The position numbers and the translations under genes were made by a program. Below are positions 1 to 10,329 of a stretch of DNA of 64,000 bases, piece by piece. The notes below the pieces were generated by a model. The model was not told the origin of the DNA. It saw nothing but the letters and a program-made list of their open reading frames with translations, and ran no database searches. Source of the DNA: CAWFPR01 sp963817635 (GTDB lineage: Bacteria > Acidobacteriota > Vicinamibacteria > Vicinamibacterales > 2-12-FULL-66-21); NCBI GenBank assembly GCA_963817635.1, contig CAWFPR010000002.1, positions 542,700 through 606,699 on the forward strand, read 5' to 3'. Each line of letters opens with the position of its first letter. The stretch's first letter is position 1.

Positions 1-221
1 GGTCGATCCAGGTCCCGGCGTCGCGTCAGCCGATCCTGCTCATGGCCGATCGTCAGACGACCGGCGGATACCCCAAGATCGCGACGGTGATCACGGCGGA
101 TCTCCCGCTGGCCGGCCAGCTCGCACCGGGTGACTGGATGGAGTTCGTCCGCTGTTCGCGCGCCGACGCCGTGGCGGCGCTCGAGCAGCAGGAGGCGCGA
201 TTGGCCGGAGCCGGGGCGTGA
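1..221 (+). CDS. pxpC: 5-oxoprolinase subunit C-like (KipA/PxpC, biotin-dependent carboxyltransferase family), C-terminal fragment
   Basis: Only the last 72 codons are inside the window, read in the frame beginning at base 3. The peptide contains RQTTGGYPKIATVI followed by a G-Q-L-x-P-G-D turn, the C-terminal signature of the KipA/PxpC family. That family pairs with PxpB and PxpA to hydrolyse 5-oxoproline to glutamate with ATP. The stop TGA overlaps the GTG start of murB (GTGA), so the two genes are translationally coupled although their functions are unrelated. The N-terminus lies upstream of the window, so subunit identity rests on this motif alone. Confidence 0.75.
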   Translation, partial: SIQVPASRQPILLMADRQTTGGYPKIATVITADLPLAGQLAPGDWMEFVRCSRADAVAALEQQEARLAGAGA

Positions 222-1174
222 GCGCCTTCGAGACGCGCCTGCGGGAGCTGTTCGGCGACGCGCGCGTCCAGCGCGATGCCGCGCTGGCACCGCTGACGAC
301 GTTCCGCGTGGGAGGTCGGGCCGACTGGCTGGTCGTGCTGACGGGCGCCGGGGAACTCCGCGCCGCGGCGGCGCTCGCTGGCGAGGCGAACATGCCGCTC
401 ACCGTGCTGGGCGGCGGCTCGAACGTGCTCGTGGCCGATGCGGGCGTCCGCGGACTGGTCGTTCGCGTCCACGGCGGCGAGGTCAACGCGATCGCGCCGG
501 ATCGCGTGCGCGCCGGCGCCGGCGTGACGATCAACGGGCTCGTTCGCTGGACGATCAATCGCGCGGTGTCCGGACTCGAGGCGTGGGCCGGCACGCCCGG
601 CACGGTTGGCGGGGCCATCCACGGAAACGCGCATTTCCAGGGCCGGATGATCGGCGATCTCGTGGCGGCGGTCACGCTCGTGACCACGGATGGCGCCGTC
701 ACCGAAGTCTCGCGCGAGGCGATGGAGTTCGGCTACGACTACAGCCGGCTGCACCGGACGCGCGAGGTCGTCGTTTCGGCGGACTTCCACACCGGCACGG
801 GCGATCCCGCCAGGCTGCGCGCCACCGCGCGGGAGTCGCTCGCGTTCCGCAAGCGCACACAGCCGCTCGACAGGGCCAGCGCCGGGTGCGTGTTCCAGAA
901 CCCCGACCCGATACGCGATCGGGTGCCGGAGGGAATCCCGCTGTCAGCCGGCGCGCTCGTCGACCGCGCGGGCCTGAAGGGCGTCCGCGAGGGCGGCGCC
1001 CGCGTCTCGCCGACCCACGCCAACTTCATCGTGAACGAAGGCGGCGCATCGGCCGACGACATACGGCGGCTGGTCGCGCGATGCAAGCGCGCAGTCGAGG
1101 AGCGGTTCGCGGTGACCCTGCGGGAAGAGATCGTCTATCTGGGGTTCGACGGACCCGATGGTGAAGGAGCCTGA
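218..1174 (+). CDS. murB: UDP-N-acetylenolpyruvoylglucosamine reductase MurB
   Basis: Cytoplasmic FAD enzyme that reduces UDP-GlcNAc-enolpyruvate to UDP-MurNAc with NADPH, the second committed step of peptidoglycan precursor synthesis. The 318-residue product has the FAD-binding loop GGGSNVLV at about residues 65-72, the G-x-P-G-T-V-G-G-A-I-x-G-N signature at 125-137, and S-A-G-C-V-F-Q-N-P at 221-229. Cys224 sits at the position of the catalytic proton donor, which is Ser in E. coli and Cys in some homologues. H-A-N-F-I-V-N lies near residue 267. The GTG start overlaps the preceding stop, and murA begins directly after the murB stop, so murB and murA form a coupled pair. Confidence 0.96.
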   Translation: MSAFETRLRELFGDARVQRDAALAPLTTFRVGGRADWLVVLTGAGELRAAAALAGEANMPLTVLGGGSNVLVADAGVRGLVVRVHGGEVNAIAPDRVRAGAGVTINGLVRWTINRAVSGLEAWAGTPGTVGGAIHGNAHFQGRMIGDLVAAVTLVTTDGAVTEVSREAMEFGYDYSRLHRTREVVVSADFHTGTGDPARLRATARESLAFRKRTQPLDRASAGCVFQNPDPIRDRVPEGIPLSAGALVDRAGLKGVREGGARVSPTHANFIVNEGGASADDIRRLVARCKRAVEERFAVTLREEIVYLGFDGPDGEGA

Positions 1175-2428
1175 ATGGCGACGCTGCGGATTGAAGGGGG
1201 CCGGCGGCTCTCGGGCCGGGTGGCGGTCGAAGGCAACAAGAACTCCGCGCTGCCGCTGATCGCGGCGTGCCTCCTGACCGATCAGCCGTGCGAGATTTCG
1301 AACGTGCCGCGGATACGCGACGTCGAGGTCCTGCTGGAGATTCTCACGGGCCTTGGCGCGACGGTCGACGGCGCCGGCACCGGGACGCTCAGCATCACCT
1401 GCGCGAAGGTGACGTCCGATCGCCCGGACCCCGTGCTCGTCGGCAAGCTCCGGGGATCGGTGCTGCTGCTCGGGCCGCTCCTGGCGCGGAAGGGGTCCGC
1501 GCGCCTTGCGCCGCCGGGCGGAGATTTCCCGGCCCGACGCACGATTGCCACGCATCTCCAGGCGCTCGAGGCGCTCGGGGCCGTGCCCCTCGACGAGCCC
1601 GGCCACGCGCTGGACGCGCCGCGCGGCATGACCGGCGCGTCGTTCTACCTCGAAGAGGCGTCGGTCACCGGAACCGAAACCGCGTTGCTCGCCGCCGCCG
1701 CGGCCACCGGGCCGACCGAAATACGCCACGCCGCGATGGAGCCGCACGTCGTCGAGCTGTGCTGGTTCCTGCGCGACATGGGCGTGTCGATTGTGGGGGA
1801 GGGTACGCCGACGATCCGCGTCGAGGCCCCGGCACGCCTGACCGGGGCCACGCACCGCCTCCATGGCGACTACATCGAAGCGGGGAGCTGGGGCATCGTT
1901 GCCGCGATTACCGGCGGCGAGATCGAGGTGACCGGCGCGCGGACCGACGATCTCGAGGTCATCGCCGCGCCTCTGCGGAAGATGGGCCTGCGCTGCTCTT
2001 ACGAGGACGAGCGGCTCACGGTCGAGCCCTCGTCGCTCATCGCCGCACGGCGGATTACGACGGGGCTGTGGCCGGGCTTTCCGAGCGACATGGTCAGCCT
2101 GGTGACCGTGCTCGCGACCCAGGCCGAAGGTCGAACGCTGGTGCACGACTGGCTCTACGAGCTGCGGCTCTTCGCGCTCGAACAGTTGAGCGCGATGCGC
2201 GCCGACCTGTTTCTCTGCGATCCCCATCGGATCATCGTCAGCGGTCCGACGAAGCTGAAGGGCAAGAGCCTGGACAGCCGCGATTTGCGGTCCGGCATGG
2301 CGCTGATCGCGGCGGCGCTCGCGGCCGAGGGCGAGAGCACCATCGCTCCGCTCGAGACCGTGGAACGCGGCTACGGCTCGCTCGTCGAGCGCCTCAAGGC
2401 ACTCGGCGCGTCGGTCGAGCGGTCGTAG
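1175..2428 (+). CDS. murA: UDP-N-acetylglucosamine 1-carboxyvinyltransferase MurA (Cys-to-Asp variant)
   Basis: Transfers enolpyruvate from PEP to UDP-GlcNAc, the first committed step of peptidoglycan synthesis. At 417 residues it has normal family length, with the N-terminal E-G-N-K-N-S (Lys22), R-G-S-V-L-L-L-G-P-L-L-A at about 93-104, F-P-S-D for the catalytic aspartate, and D-L-R-S-G-M near the C-terminus. The mobile loop normally reads G-G-C-A-I-G-x-R; here it reads G-G-D-F-P-A-R-R, so the fosfomycin-target cysteine is Asp117 while the +5 arginine is kept. ATG follows the murB stop with no gap. The 3' end overlaps the convergent secretin gene by about 35 bases. Confidence 0.93.
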   Translation: MATLRIEGGRRLSGRVAVEGNKNSALPLIAACLLTDQPCEISNVPRIRDVEVLLEILTGLGATVDGAGTGTLSITCAKVTSDRPDPVLVGKLRGSVLLLGPLLARKGSARLAPPGGDFPARRTIATHLQALEALGAVPLDEPGHALDAPRGMTGASFYLEEASVTGTETALLAAAAATGPTEIRHAAMEPHVVELCWFLRDMGVSIVGEGTPTIRVEAPARLTGATHRLHGDYIEAGSWGIVAAITGGEIEVTGARTDDLEVIAAPLRKMGLRCSYEDERLTVEPSSLIAARRITTGLWPGFPSDMVSLVTVLATQAEGRTLVHDWLYELRLFALEQLSAMRADLFLCDPHRIIVSGPTKLKGKSLDSRDLRSGMALIAAALAAEGESTIAPLETVERGYGSLVERLKALGASVERS

Positions 2429-4279
2429 GAAGCGCGAGGCGGGAGATCAGCGCGGAGCCGCCGCCCCCGCCCGGTTTCTTCGGCGGGGTCTTTGGCGGCG
2501 TCACGCCGCCGACGAGCGGCTGCGGAAACGCCGGGGCACTCGGATTGGCGTCCGGGAAGTCGACCTTGTCGCGCGGCGGCAATTGAATCGTCGGCAGATC
2601 GACGATGGCGCCGCTCGACGAATCGCGCCCGAGCCGGAACGGCCGCAGGTCGGCCTCCGACAGGTCGAGCACGCGGACGATGTGCGGGGTCAGCGTCAGG
2701 ATGATGTCGGTCTGCTGCGATGTCCTTGTGGTGATTGGCGAACAGGTGCCCGATGAGCGGGAGATCGCTCAGGCCGGGGACGCCGGAGAGCACCGTGCGC
2801 TCGTCGTCGCGGATCAGGCCCGCCAGCATGTTGGTCTCGCCGTCCTTCAGCCGGATGGTCGTCGTGATCTCGCGATTCCCGAACGTCGGCAGCCCGCCGA
2901 ATCCCGTTCCCGAGATGCTGCTCGACCGCCACCTTGAGCGCCAGCGACACCTCGTCGTCGTGATGCGTGCGGGGCGTGATGTCGATGTTCACGCCGATGT
3001 TCTCGTAGTTGAACGACGTGATCGGCTGCTGGTTGACGCCGCCGGTGGCGATCGGCGCGAAGGTAGTGCACCGGCACCGGCACTCGCTCGCCGAATTTCG
3101 CCTGCGCGGCGATCCCCTCCGATGCGCGGAGCTGCGGGTTGGCCAGCGTGCGGGTATTGATGTCGTTCTTGAGCAGCCGGTAGTAGAGTCCCGGCACACC
3201 GGCCAGGAACACGTCGGAGGCGGTCAGGTTCCGCAGCGTCTGCAGCGACAGATTGTCGCGGTTCACGTCTGCCGAGCCCGAGATCCCGTCCGAGCCAGGC
3301 GAGGCGACCTGGAGGCCGTACTCCTGCAGGCGCGTCCGATCGACTTCCAGGAGTTCGACGTCGATCACGACTTCCGGCCGCGCCTTGTCGATCGCCTCGA
3401 TCAGCCGCGCCGCCGCCGCGATGCGCTCCGGCGTGTCCTTCAGCGAGATCGCGTTGGTCGCCGTAATCGGCGAAATCTGCCGCACGTCCACGACGACGCG
3501 CAGGAGGTCGATGACTTCCTTGATGTCCGCGTTGCTCAGATAGAAGGTGCGAACGACCGCCTCTTCGTATTCGCGGCGCTTGGCCGGCGAGTCCGGCACG
3601 ATCGTGATCGTGCGGGGCGCGGTAACGCGGTAGAACGTGTGCGTGCTGGCGGTCACCGACGTCAGCGCGTCCTCGAATGACGTCTTCCGCAGATCCACGC
3701 TGATCGGTTCTTCGCGGAACCCGGGATCGAACACCACGTTCACGTTGGCGAAGCGGGCGAGCGCGGTGAGGACGAGCCGGCTGCTGGCGTTGCTGAACAC
3801 GAGCGAGTCGGGGAGGGTGATGCCGGCCGGCAGGTCCAGGCCCGCCGGGCTCAGGGTGCGTGACCGTTCGACGAGCGCCTGGAGCTCGGTCTTGCCGCCG
3901 CGCGACACCGCGGCCCGCGCGCGCAGCTTCTGCCGTTCCGTGCGCATCGCGGAGTCGACGTCGGCGTCGGTCGGATTGAGCTCGCCGGCCAGCTGGTACT
4001 CGACCAGCGCTTCCTCGTGGCGTTCGGCGGCTGCCAGGCGCTGCCCGCGGAAGTAGTGATCCTGCGCGGCCCGCAGGCGCGCGCGCTCGAGCGCCAGCCG
4101 TGCCGCTGCGATCGTCGGGCTTCGCCCGCACCGCCTTGGTGTACTCGACCACGGCCCGGTCGTAGTCCTGGAAGCGCTCGGCGGCCTGACCGGTCCGCAT
4201 GGAACTGGCCGAGGCGCACCCCCCCAGGAGCAGCGCCGCCGCCGCGAGGGCGGCCCAGGCGCCCGGGCGCGTGCCGGGA

Positions 4280-4954
<675 letters not shown>

Positions 4955-4999
4955 TTAGGAACTGAATGGGTCGCAGGCGCCGGTCCGCCGATCTTACCA

Positions 5000-6688
5000 C
5001 TACCGGTGCGCGCGTTTGGCCTCGATGAACGCCAGCAGCTCAGCCAGGGGCCGGGTGTTCAGTACGTGGCGGGGCTCGACCCAGCCGCGGCGGGCCGTGC
5101 CGATCCCGAACCGCATCTGCCGGTCCAGAGACCGCGCCCGATGACAGTCGCTGTCGATGGTGACGGTGACGCCGGCCGCGACCGCCGCCCGCGCGTGATC
5201 CCCGTCGAGGTCCAGGTGGCCGGGGGCGCCGTCGATCTCGAGCGCGGTGCCGGTCTCGATCGCCGCCGCATGGATGGCGTCGAAATCGAGCGGATAGCCG
5301 TGTCGGCGGCCGACCAGCCGGTTGGCGGGATGCGAGATGACCGTCACGAGGGGATGACGGATTGCCTGGATGCAGCGCCGGGTCAGTGTCTTCCCGTCCT
5401 GCCGCGCCTGTTCGTGCAGCGACGCGACCACGATGTCGAAGGCGGCGAGCACGTCGTCGTCGAAGTCCAGGCGGCCGTCCGGGAGGATGTCGACCTCCAC
5501 GCCGTGGAGGATGGTCATCCGTGGGAAGAGCGCGCGGAGGCGGTCGATTTCTTCGCGCTGGCGCGGGATCTGATCGCGCGACAGCGTCCGCGAGGCAGCG
5601 GCCCCCTGGGAGTGGTCCGAGATAGCGATGTACCTCGTACCCGAGCGCGCGCATTCCCGCGCCATCGCCTCGACACTGTCCGTGCCGTCGCTGTAGTTCG
5701 AGTGCATGTGCAGGTCGCCGCGCATGTGGCTGCGCGTGACCAGCACCGGCAGTGAACCGGTTGCCGCTGCCTCCAGCTCGCCAGTATCCTGGCGCAGCTC
5801 GGGGGCGATGAACGGCAGCCCGGCCGCGGCGTACACGTCCTCTTCGGTGCGGGCGAGCATTGTCCTGACCCGGTGCCGCCAGAGAGCCGCCAGGTGCCCG
5901 CGCGAGCCCGTGGTGTTCACGAGCACGGTGCCGTGCTCCTCCGTCGCTGCGACGTGCAGGTCTACTTCCACGCCGTCGCGCAGCAGCACGCACCGCTTCG
6001 CGGACCGGTGCAGCACGTCGTCCACACCAGGCATCGCGCAGACGGCTTCGACGACAGCCGGCGGGTCGGCCGCGGCCGCCACCACGACGAACGACGCGAT
6101 CAGCGGCTCGAACCGGCGGAGGTCGCCGGACGGCCCGATCGAGTCGAGTGCGGCGCCGCAGCCGGCAATCGCCGTGAGAAAGCCGTCGACATAGTCCCAG
6201 GCACGCCCGAGCGTCAACGGGCGGTGTTCGGCGACCAGGGCGGTGACGGCCTGCGCCAGCCGCTCGCCGGCGTCGCCACCGAGCACCTCCGCGACGCTTC
6301 CGCTGTCCAGCGCCTGTTCCAGGTCGGCGAGCGTGACGACGCCGAGCCTGCCGACGAGCGCGGCGGCCTGCGACGTGTCAATCGTGGAAAGCTCGAGGAG
6401 GCGACGAATCAGGAAAGGGACGCCGGCACGCGCCGCCCGCACGGCGTCACCGCCGCCGTCGAGCGCGATCTCGTGCAGGAGTCCGTAGATGTCCGGGCTG
6501 ATGCCCGGCTCGTGGTCAAGCTGGCCGCGACGGGCGCGGGACATCAGGCGCCGCGAACCCTCGTCATCGAGCGACGCGATGGCCGCCGCCGCGCGGCGCA
6601 GATCCGACGCGGAGACCGGTGCCCCGCGAATCTCCGCCAGGTCGGCGAGGACCGGCAGCGTCGCGAGAAACAGGGAAGCTTCGGTCAC
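5000..6688 (-). CDS. PolX-family protein with intact PHP phosphoesterase domain and degenerate polymerase palm
   Basis: The 562-residue product has the architecture of bacterial DNA polymerase X: an N-terminal helix-hairpin-helix/fingers region, a beta-type polymerase palm and a C-terminal PHP domain. The PHP part looks active: D-L-H-M-H-S-N-Y-S-D-G at about 325-335, A-I-S-D-H-S, G-V-E-V-D-I, S-H-P-A-N-R and D-S-D-C-H-R, the usual metal ligands. The palm is not. Where PolX has G-S-x-R-R followed by D-x-D, this protein has G-D-L-R-R (188-192) and S-F-V (199-201), so both catalytic aspartates are gone; only the third (V-D-L-H-V, Asp243) remains. The GTG start overlaps the stop of the rhodanese-like gene (GTGA). 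It is more likely a PHP phosphatase or nuclease than a polymerase. Confidence 0.85.
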   Translation of the reverse strand: MTEASLFLATLPVLADLAEIRGAPVSASDLRRAAAAIASLDDEGSRRLMSRARRGQLDHEPGISPDIYGLLHEIALDGGGDAVRAARAGVPFLIRRLLELSTIDTSQAAALVGRLGVVTLADLEQALDSGSVAEVLGGDAGERLAQAVTALVAEHRPLTLGRAWDYVDGFLTAIAGCGAALDSIGPSGDLRRFEPLIASFVVVAAAADPPAVVEAVCAMPGVDDVLHRSAKRCVLLRDGVEVDLHVAATEEHGTVLVNTTGSRGHLAALWRHRVRTMLARTEEDVYAAAGLPFIAPELRQDTGELEAAATGSLPVLVTRSHMRGDLHMHSNYSDGTDSVEAMARECARSGTRYIAISDHSQGAAASRTLSRDQIPRQREEIDRLRALFPRMTILHGVEVDILPDGRLDFDDDVLAAFDIVVASLHEQARQDGKTLTRRCIQAIRHPLVTVISHPANRLVGRRHGYPLDFDAIHAAAIETGTALEIDGAPGHLDLDGDHARAAVAAGVTVTIDSDCHRARSLDRQMRFGIGTARRGWVEPRHVLNTRPLAELLAFIEAKRAHR

Positions 6689-7059
6689 CCCTTGGCAGCA
6701 GCCGCCGCGGCAGCCGCCGCCGGCTGGGGCGCGGACTTGGTGTCGGTCGGGAGCTTGGCGGTCACCCATTCGCCAATGCCGCCCTGGAGCGCGAACACGC
6801 GGTGTCCGCTTCGCAGGAGCGCCTCTCCGATGCGCTCCGCGACCAGCTCCGATGGATCGGAATCGTACAACACGAGATCGCGGTCCCGGGGCAGTGCTGA
6901 CAAGTCTGGGGAATCGGGGCTGAGGCGGATGGCACCCGGCAGGGTGACGGTGCTGTGCTCGTACGGGTACTTCAGTCGTACGTCAACGAGCGCTGGAGTC
7001 TGAGTCGCGTCGTCGAGGCGCTGCTTGAGATCTTCCTTGGTGATGCGTGGAACGGCCAT
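6685..7059 (-). CDS. Rhodanese-homology domain protein lacking the catalytic cysteine
   Basis: A 124-residue single-domain rhodanese-fold protein with T-P-A-L-V-D-V-R near the start, P-G-A-I-R-L-S, and the C-terminal L-Q-G-G-I-G-E-W. The active-site loop, normally Y-C-x-x-G-x-x-S, reads Y-D-S-D-P-S-E, so the sulfur-carrying cysteine is replaced by aspartate and sulfurtransferase activity is not expected. The C-terminus is a run of alanines, probably flexible. The stop overlaps the start of the PolX/PHP gene, so both proteins are translated together, perhaps with a binding or regulatory role for this one. Confidence 0.82.
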   Translation of the reverse strand: MAVPRITKEDLKQRLDDATQTPALVDVRLKYPYEHSTVTLPGAIRLSPDSPDLSALPRDRDLVLYDSDPSELVAERIGEALLRSGHRVFALQGGIGEWVTAKLPTDTKSAPQPAAAAAAAAAKG

Positions 7060-7106
7060 CCGATATTGTCGTCACCGGCCGCCCGCAGTGTCAACCGGCG
7101 GACGAT

Positions 7107-7265
7107 TCAGGCGCGCGTGCCGTGCGGGTGTGAGTGGTCGCCGTGGTGAACGACCCATCCCTGCGATCGGCGTCCGCAGACGATGCACCGAAGGAACATG
7201 GCGCCGTCATCACACGAGACGCTGTAGTCATGTCCGGTTACGTAGCAGCAGATCCAGCTCCACAT
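7107..7265 (-). CDS. Small predicted zinc-ribbon protein (52 residues)
   Basis: Short ORF beginning MWSWICCYVTGHDYSV. It carries a cysteine pair C-I-V-C-G-R-R-S-Q-G-W near residues 27-37, an earlier C-x(10)-C context (Cys7 and Cys18), and a His-rich tail (H-H-G-D-H-S-H-P-H). The C-x-x-C-G-R-R-S pattern resembles half of a zinc ribbon and recurs in small unannotated bacterial proteins as far as I recall. The ATG is preceded at good spacing by GAGG. It sits alone between the rhodanese-like gene and the pseudokinase gene on the same strand. The function is unknown. Confidence 0.62.
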   Translation of the reverse strand: MWSWICCYVTGHDYSVSCDDGAMFLRCIVCGRRSQGWVVHHGDHSHPHGTRA

Positions 7266-7519
7266 AAAGCACCCTCGACCTGAAAGAGACGATGTCGTTT
7301 CAGTGGCAAACCGGATGCCATGACACAGCCGACGTCACGCGCGCGCGAAACCGCGCAGATTAGTGCCGTCGGCCCCGAGCGCGCGATCGAGGCTGGTTCG
7401 GGCAGCCTCCCAAATCGTGACGCCGATTACAAATCCAGCGGAGTGAGACCATTTTTCGTCGGCCCGGGATGTGCCCGGGCGACATCGCGATCGGCGTGTG
7501 AGACGGGTGGAAGAGCGCG

Positions 7520-10145
7520 TCAGTGGAACCGGTTGAAGTCCACGCTGACGACCGAGGGCGCCGAGGCTGTGACCACCGTCGTCACGCGGCGCTCCCCGAG
7601 CTGTGGGTGCTTGAACACGATCTCGCGGGTGCCCAGCCGGATGTCGAAGTTGGCGAGCGGCGTTTCACCCACGCGCTCGCCGTCGATGTAGACCTCGGCC
7701 CAGGGCACGGCGTTCAGACTGATCGTGCCGCGCGGATCCACCGTCAGCGCCCGCTCCTCGCCGGCTTCGATGTCCACTTTCTGCTCGGCCGAGTAGCCCA
7801 GACTGCGGTTCGAGAACGTCAGCGCGTGACGGCCCGGCGGCAGCATCAGACGCCCCTGCTCGGTCGAGCCGATCGACTTGCCGTGCTCGGCCAGGTCCAG
7901 CACGATCGGAGAGAAGACCGCCAGCCAGCCCGAGTACACCGGCACGTCCACCGACGCGGTCTGCCCCGCCTCCACCCTGACCGACCGCTTCAGCGTGGTC
8001 TTGTTGGTGATGAGCGTGACGATGTGATTCCCGGTTGAGAGGGCGTCCACTTTCAACGGCGTTTCGCCAGCCGGTTTGCCGTCGATCAGCACGCGTGCGC
8101 CGGCCGGTTCTGTTTCGACCGCAATGGACCCGGTCGGTGCGGCAGGTCCTGGCACGGCGACGGCCGTGGGCGCAACCGCCGGCACGGCTGCGCGTGGGAG
8201 GCGATCCATCAGGTTCCCGCGGCCGACGATCACGCCGGCGGCGATCGCGATGGCAGCGGCGGTGGCGAGCTTCCACCAGAGATTCGATGGCTGTGGTGGT
8301 GGCGGACTCACGAACGGCCGGTTGTAGCGGCCGGTGTCTGCGACGTGGAAGTCCCGCGCGCGCGTCTGGACGGCGGGCGTGTAGCCTGCGGGCGCATCCG
8401 TCTTGAGGCGCACCCCCGTCGTTGGCTGCGGCACGAAGACCGCCCGGGCGGCGATCGGCGAGTTGGACACGTCCGGCGGAGGAACCCAGAGCGGCTCCGG
8501 CGGGCGGACCGGCCCGGGCGCCGGCAGCGGAGGCGCGGGTATGACCGGCATGCGAAGCGGGGGCTCCATATGTGCGGCTGGAGGTGGCGCAACCGGCGGT
8601 TCGGCCGAGCGGAGGCGGTCGCGCCGGCCGCGTGCGCCGCGGCTGCGTTTTCGGCGCGAGACCTTCGGCGCCGGAGCCGCCTCCGCGTCGGTCGTGTTTT
8701 CCCCGGTGGCTTCGACAGGGTCTGGTTCCGGAACCTCCGGCGTGCCGGACACCGCCGGCGCCGGCGGGCTCGTCGGAGGGGCCTCGGCGGACTCCGGGTA
8801 CGAAGGCGCCTGGGCAACCGGCGCCGCCCACTCGAAATCGGCTGCCGCGCCCGCATCCGCCGGGTCCGCGTCGGGCGGCTGCGGCGCCAGCGGCTCGGGA
8901 GGGTCAGGCGTCCGGTCTACGAGGGGCTCGGTCCAGGGCGGTTCGGCAGCCGGCAGCTCGACCCAGGTGGGCTCGTCGACGAACGACTCGGCGACCGGTG
9001 GTTCCGGGTCCGTCACGAACGGGTCCGCCGAAACCGCGTCCATCAGAATCGGGTCCGCGTCGCCCGTGGAGTCAGGCGCCACGTTCGCGACGACGTCGTC
9101 GATGGGCGGCGCATCGATCGCGATGGGTTCGGGCGCGGGTGGTGGCGGATCGAGCTCGAGCGGCGACGCCTCGATTTCCGCGTCGGCGGTCGGGATCGTG
9201 ATGGCCGGCGCTTCGGCGTGGACATCGAAAGCGACCGGCGCCGGCATGTTCACGGGATCGCGGGCCGAGATCCGTCAGGATGGCCTTGCAGTACGCGGCC
9301 CCCATTTCACCGGCGACGAGGTCTTCAACCGCGGCGGAGGCTTCGTCGGCCGTCTCGTAGACGCGGCGGCCGGGAAACGGCAGGGCGCGCTCGAAGAAAC
9401 GCTGCAGGGCTGCGGCAAAGCGTGGCCGTCCGCGCAACTGCGCGATCTCGACCGCATCGTCCAGGAGCGCCTGCAGGCCGTCCGGGTAGTCGCGTCCGCT
9501 GAGCGGCCGGCCGACGGTGATTGCGAGGCCGACCATGGCCGCCTGCGCGAGATCGGCGGCAACGTCGAAGCGGCAGTGGCCAGCCGACGGGGGGACGGCG
9601 ATGCGCAGTTCGGTCCACAACCGCCGCTGCGTGTACCGCAGCCGCTCGAGCGACGGACCGTAGATGGCGTCGAGGAGCACGAGTTGACCGGCGGGAGTAA
9701 TGACGGTCCGGCCGTCGCCGACAGCGCCGTGGGTTCCGCCCGTGGTTGCGTGCAGCGCGCTGAGGGTCGGCAGGATCTGCAGCAGGAACCCGAGCGCCAG
9801 GTCCACGGTCGGCGACGTGTTCTCGTCGCGCCCGCGTTCGTTCACCTCGTCCAGCAGGTCCGACAGGCGATGGCCCGCGACGAACTCGGAGACGACGGTG
9901 AGTGCGCCGGTCAGGCGGTCGCGGTGGATCTCGCGCACCCGCGCGGCGCGCTCGTCGTCGAACACCGCGAGCCGATCGGCCCGATCGCGCAACGCTCGCT
10001 CGAAGGCCGCCAGTTCCGGGCGGACGACGAGGCGCTCGAGCACGCTTCCGGACTCGCGATCGAAGGCGAGCGAACGGCGGCCGAGACCATCCTCGAATCC
10101 CGAGGTGGACAACGATGCCGGCAGTGCGGGTGGTGGTGCTGACAT
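7520..10145 (-). CDS. Pseudokinase-like membrane protein with C-terminal PEGA domains; one frame break
   Basis: After correcting one extra base near 9266 the ORF encodes 874 residues. Residues 1 to about 290 resemble a Ser/Thr protein kinase fold, but the catalytic loop reads T-H-G-A-V-G-D-G-R-T and the metal-site region L-V-L-L-D, with no HRD or DFG, so it is probably a pseudokinase. A long acidic, proline-rich linker follows, then a basic R-R-K-R-S-R-G patch and one transmembrane helix (L-W-W-K-L-A-T-A-A-A-I-A-I). PEGA domains follow (G-S-I-A-V-E-T-E-P-A-G-A and later W-A-E-V-Y-I-D-G-E-R-V-G). PEGA domains usually lie outside the cytoplasm and are thought to bind surface components. The start ATG at 10145 has no clear ribosome site. 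Confidence 0.75.
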
Positions 10146-10329
10146 TGCAGGGCAATTGCGAACTTGCAACCCGCACACCACCCTCCTGGTGGGGCGCTCA
10201 GGCCGAATCGGGCCGAATTCGTCATGGTCGCGCATTCGAGCGCTCACCGCCGCTGTGCCGGCCCTGGTCACCGCTGACGAAAATGTAATCCGACAGGGCG
10301 GGCGTGTAATTGGGGTAAATTGAGACGTC

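Noticed and set aside
944..2227. Long minus-strand ORF opposite murB/murA, and similar antisense ORFs across the window
   Set aside because: High GC lengthens antisense ORFs; these are Arg/Ala/Gly/Pro-rich, without family motifs, and lie over clear genes.
7320..7691. Plus-strand ORF of 123 codons between the zinc-ribbon gene and the PEGA gene
   Set aside because: Overlaps the end of the PEGA coding region, no ribosome site, composition unlike proteins of the window.
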